DNA of 64,000 bases from Phragmites australis (taxonomy: Eukaryota; Streptophyta; Magnoliopsida; Poales; Poaceae): assembly GCF_958298935.1 (NCBI RefSeq), contig NC_084922.1:48019458-48083457 (forward strand), read 5' to 3'. This document shows positions 61,285 through 64,000 of this stretch, one piece after another. The position numbers and the translations under genes were made by a program. Every line of letters begins with the position of its first letter. Position 1 is the stretch's first letter. Below the pieces are notes generated by a model, which did no database searches, was not told where the DNA came from, and worked only from the letters and a program-made list of their open reading frames with translations.

Positions 61285-63139
61285 TAAGCCGCCGCTAGCC
61301 TTGTGGTTTAGCCGGAATCAAATGCATCTGGCTAGAATAATACTCCCTAGCGGATACAGTATACATTTGGATTTGGGCGTCGCGTCAGAGAAGACAAATT
61401 GATCTCTTCCCTGATGATTGCTGCGTCGGACAGCACATGGCGCTGGGCCTCCGGTGCCGTATTCTAAGCGCTTCGCTCGCCGTTCCTGGCACAGGCGAAC
61501 AGTAGTTGATGTCCTGTACTTAATCTGCACGTATACTAATGCATACGCCGATGCGAGCCGCTGAAGAAACGCCACGTTGCCTAATGGTGCCAATTTGACA
61601 TGGATTGTTTAAGTTTCAGAGGGCTTCTCTGTGCTACCGATCGATCCGATTCTTGCGGTTGTTTCTCCCAGGCATGCGTCGTCGGGTGCAGAGTGCAGAC
61701 AAGGGAGGGAGGCCGTGCGGTCGGTGTTGCGATGGTTCGGTGGCGACGTGCTTCTTCACGGAAGCGACGCCTGCTCTCCTCTCCTCTCGAGTAGGTCGGG
61801 GTAGTTCAGGCTTCACAGTTGGCGACGACACCTGGTCGTAAGTTAAATTTCCGCTAGTCATATAGTTATAAATTATAAGTTTTATAATATTTTTATTATT
61901 TCTTATCATGTTTTCTTTTTGTGTGCATTTGGCTATATACAGTGGAATACTGTAATAATCAATAGTTGGTTGTATGCATCTCAAGTAAGATGCTTTTATC
62001 TATTTTCTAAAAAAAAGTGAAACTTACACTAACCCCTTGCGCACACATAACTTATTAAAATTGTTCATTTATATTAATATTAATATTGAAAAGTGAGTAA
62101 AAAATATAAGTTAGATTAAAAAATTAACAAATAGATAAATATTAAATAGGATAGCTAAATAATTAAGATAAGTGATACGTCCATAAAAACATCTGGACTT
62201 GCATTTCCTCACGACCTTCGTCGTTTGCGCGTAATGTATCGCTGTCGAGGAGTTCACGTTAACGCTAGAGACAACCCGGAAAGTGCATGTTCCACTCGGC
62301 TCGGTGTTGGTTTCCTGACCTCCATGGACGCTAGCTGTATGCCTCCTGCGTCTGAACCGTGAAAGAACCTCAAGGACGAACAACCTCCTCTCCTGGTCCT
62401 GGAATAAGAATGATCGATAAAACCTTCTCCCGCGTTCTGATGAATGAATAAAACTAAGCTGTGAAGTACAGTACCAGCTTGTTTTCACAAACAGAAGAAG
62501 GAATATGCAGGAGCCAGCAAATTGGATCAGGAATATATATGTAGGAACCAATGGCACGGATAACCTAATGGGCGACGGGCGAGAACGGGATGCCACACAA
62601 CTAAGCATGCATACTGCTCAGTCACAAGTCACAACAAGACACTTCACGCCGGTGAGATGCACGAGTGCACCTATGGCGTACTGCTCCAGCGCGGACCAGC
62701 TGCTTGATCGGCTGGCCTGCTGCGATCGTCAGCAGCCACAAGTGCCTATAGTAAATAGTGTGTTCCATTATTATATTTTTAATTTTATTTAGATGTGTGT
62801 TAAGACATATCTGTCTGTGTGTATATTAGTGTGGTATGTATGTATTCGACTTGTAATATATAAAAAAAGCAACCATTAGTGCGCCTGCTACGTCTCAGGT
62901 CGCTGCCCGGTGGCCCAGCTTCAGATCTTTCTACAGAAGTTGAGCCCAACTTCATGGAAAAGTTTGGCCCAAATAAATGCTTACTAGATTAACATGGGCC
63001 TAACCCAATCTGGCCCATCAAACGGAGATCTGATGGTGCTGATCAGGCCTAACTCATCACAACTCACAGAGGAGCTCGTGCTACTTGCAAAATCGCAACC
63101 GCAACCGCAACCGCAACCAGTGAAGGACTCGTCTAGTTA
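61285..63139. other. Intergenic, no supported gene
   Basis: The longest open frame (62111-62608, minus, 165 codons) ends in AT-rich DNA and shows no domain, so I do not call it. A hexamer repeat (GCAACC, about four copies) lies at 63095-63118. Confidence 0.4.
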
Positions 63140-63912
63140 GACCATCCTAACCCTATAATCTTTATTTTATTTTTTCTCTGTGTTTCTATTCTTTTTATTT
63201 CTATTCCATCTTTAATAATTTTTTTTAAAAAAATCGTAGAGGGAAAGTAGAGAATCTTACTATAAAAGGAATGAAATGAGAATGTTTTTCTAATGAAATC
63301 AAGTAAATATATTATCTAGTCAAGAATCCATAGCCTCACAGACCCTCTTCTACTGGGTTTTACTGTAGCAGTGGCAATGCCACTAGTTATATGTACGTAT
63401 ACATGTAGTGTACGTATATGTACATGTATATATGTATATATAGTGTACGTATATGTACATGTATATGTGTATATGTAGTGTACATATATGTATATGTATA
63501 TGTGTGTATATATATATATATACACATATATATGTACATATGTAATTTCCATTTTTTCACGAAATTTCAAAAAAATGTCAAAATAAATATTAGTTATATT
63601 GATAAATCGGCTGAAAAAAATCTAAAAATGCAAAGAAAAATATCTAAAACTCAAAAAAATATGAAACATATTATTTAGTTAATATTATTTTCATCTATAT
63701 GTTAAAATTACGTGCATGCATAAAAGTACTATTGTTTTGTCCATAATTAATTAAATGTGTTAAATATTGATATACTCATAAATAAATATTCAAATGCACA
63801 AAATTTGTAAATCTATTTTTTTTTTGTCATACTTTGTACAGTAAAATAAAAACGGGGCGACATAGGCGCGCCAATATCGTTGGAGCCTCGAATGGAGCGA
63901 TCGGAGATGGCC
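63140..63912. mobile_element. Candidate PIF/Harbinger-type element with internal microsatellite
   Basis: TTA occurs at both edges (63137-63139 and 63913-63915). The termini read GACCATCCTAACC on the left and GGCCATCTCCGATCG on the right (other strand), resembling the Tourist-like family elsewhere in this window but less conserved. Inside, at about 63395-63540, units of about 36 bp with GTGTACGTATATGTACATG form a TA/TG-rich tandem repeat. No coding sequence. Confidence 0.4.
63395..63540. repeat. TA/TG-rich tandem repeat
   Basis: Three to four copies of a unit of about 36 bp with GTGTACGTATATGTACATG, grading into TATATA and TGTGTG runs. The open frames it produces on both strands are artefacts. 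Confidence 0.7.
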
Positions 63913-63915
63913 TTA

Positions 63916-64000
63916 CCCGGAGCTCGCTGAAACCCGCACTCGGCAGCGCCCGGACGGAGACGATGCCGGAGACCCACTCGCCGCCGCCGGGGCCGATGAT
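63916..64000 (-). other. Possible exon of a gene continuing beyond the window
   Basis: A sudden GC-rich stretch. On the minus strand one frame reads GPGGGEWVSGIVSVRALPSA then GFSEL, followed by CGG|GTAAGG, which resembles a splice donor sitting on the adjacent element's TTA junction. On the plus strand an ATG at 63962 opens METHSPPP-like sequence (MPETHSPPPGP). Neither is recognisable and the window ends here. Confidence 0.25.

Noticed and set aside
62111..62608. Minus-strand frame of 165 codons
   Set aside because: Runs from mixed into AT-rich DNA with no domain or plausible splice structure; probably chance.
63418..63678. Frames of 84-86 codons on both strands
   Set aside because: Produced by the TA/TG tandem repeat.

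Overview
The window is nuclear DNA of a grass (Poaceae). The genes are intron-containing with canonical plant splice sites and GC-rich first exons typical of grasses. They sit in AT-rich intergenic DNA dense in Tourist-like and Stowaway-like MITEs, Ty3/gypsy-type LTR remnants and an L1-type LINE. The species cannot be named from sequence alone. No prokaryotic features, CRISPR arrays or convincing tRNA/rRNA genes were seen.

All recognisable host genes lie on the minus strand. From left to right they are: a TERMINAL EAR1/PLASTOCHRON2-type Mei2-like RNA-binding protein (8270-11608, six exons, 670 aa); an EP-B/REP1-type papain-family cysteine endopeptidase with one frameshift (28355-29564); a REF6/JMJ705-type JmjN-JmjC histone demethylase with C-terminal zinc fingers (35783-42239, seven exons, 1347 aa); the GPI-transamidase subunit PIG-S (49537-54004, thirteen exons including one GC-AG intron, 614 aa); and a ubiquitin-like protein related to BAG1-4 but without a BAG domain (56862-57459, two exons, 159 aa). 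A small unknown protein with a probable frameshift lies at 58661-59204. A transcription-factor-like fragment with three in-frame stops lies at 46008-46376. From memory, PLA2, an EP3A/REP1 endopeptidase and JMJ705 are near neighbours on the long arm of rice chromosome 1, so this looks like the same ancestral block expanded by transposons.

Mobile and repeated DNA fills the gaps. 1-602 ends like an LTR. 3065-3975 is a candidate Mutator-like element with GC-rich contents. 15-19 kb holds MITEs, a degenerate minisatellite and small duplications. 19.7-22.3 kb is a large inverted repeat (arms of about 580 bp, spacer of about 1.4 kb). 22.3-27.8 kb carries gypsy 3'-end and LTR sequence. 29.9-30.8 kb is an array of alternating inverted modules just upstream of the endopeptidase. 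31.5-35.4 kb is a decayed LINE with recognisable endonuclease, reverse transcriptase and zf-RVT regions. 42.6-43.7 kb is a long-terminal-inverted-repeat element about 380 bp upstream of the demethylase start codon. 46.4-48.9 kb contains three successive tandem or cryptic repeat arrays. 57-64 kb has several Tourist-like MITEs and another LTR remnant.

The genes do not form an operon or one pathway. They are separate eukaryotic genes: leaf-initiation control (TE1/PLA2), seed protein mobilisation (EP-B/REP1), chromatin demethylation (REF6), GPI-anchor attachment (PIG-S) and a probable Hsp70/ubiquitin-related cofactor. I found no convincing undescribed multi-gene system. The most notable structures are the long inverted repeat, the recent in-frame duplication and decayed extra zinc finger in the demethylase, the frameshifted endopeptidase with its repeat-packed upstream region, and the GC-AG intron in PIG-S.
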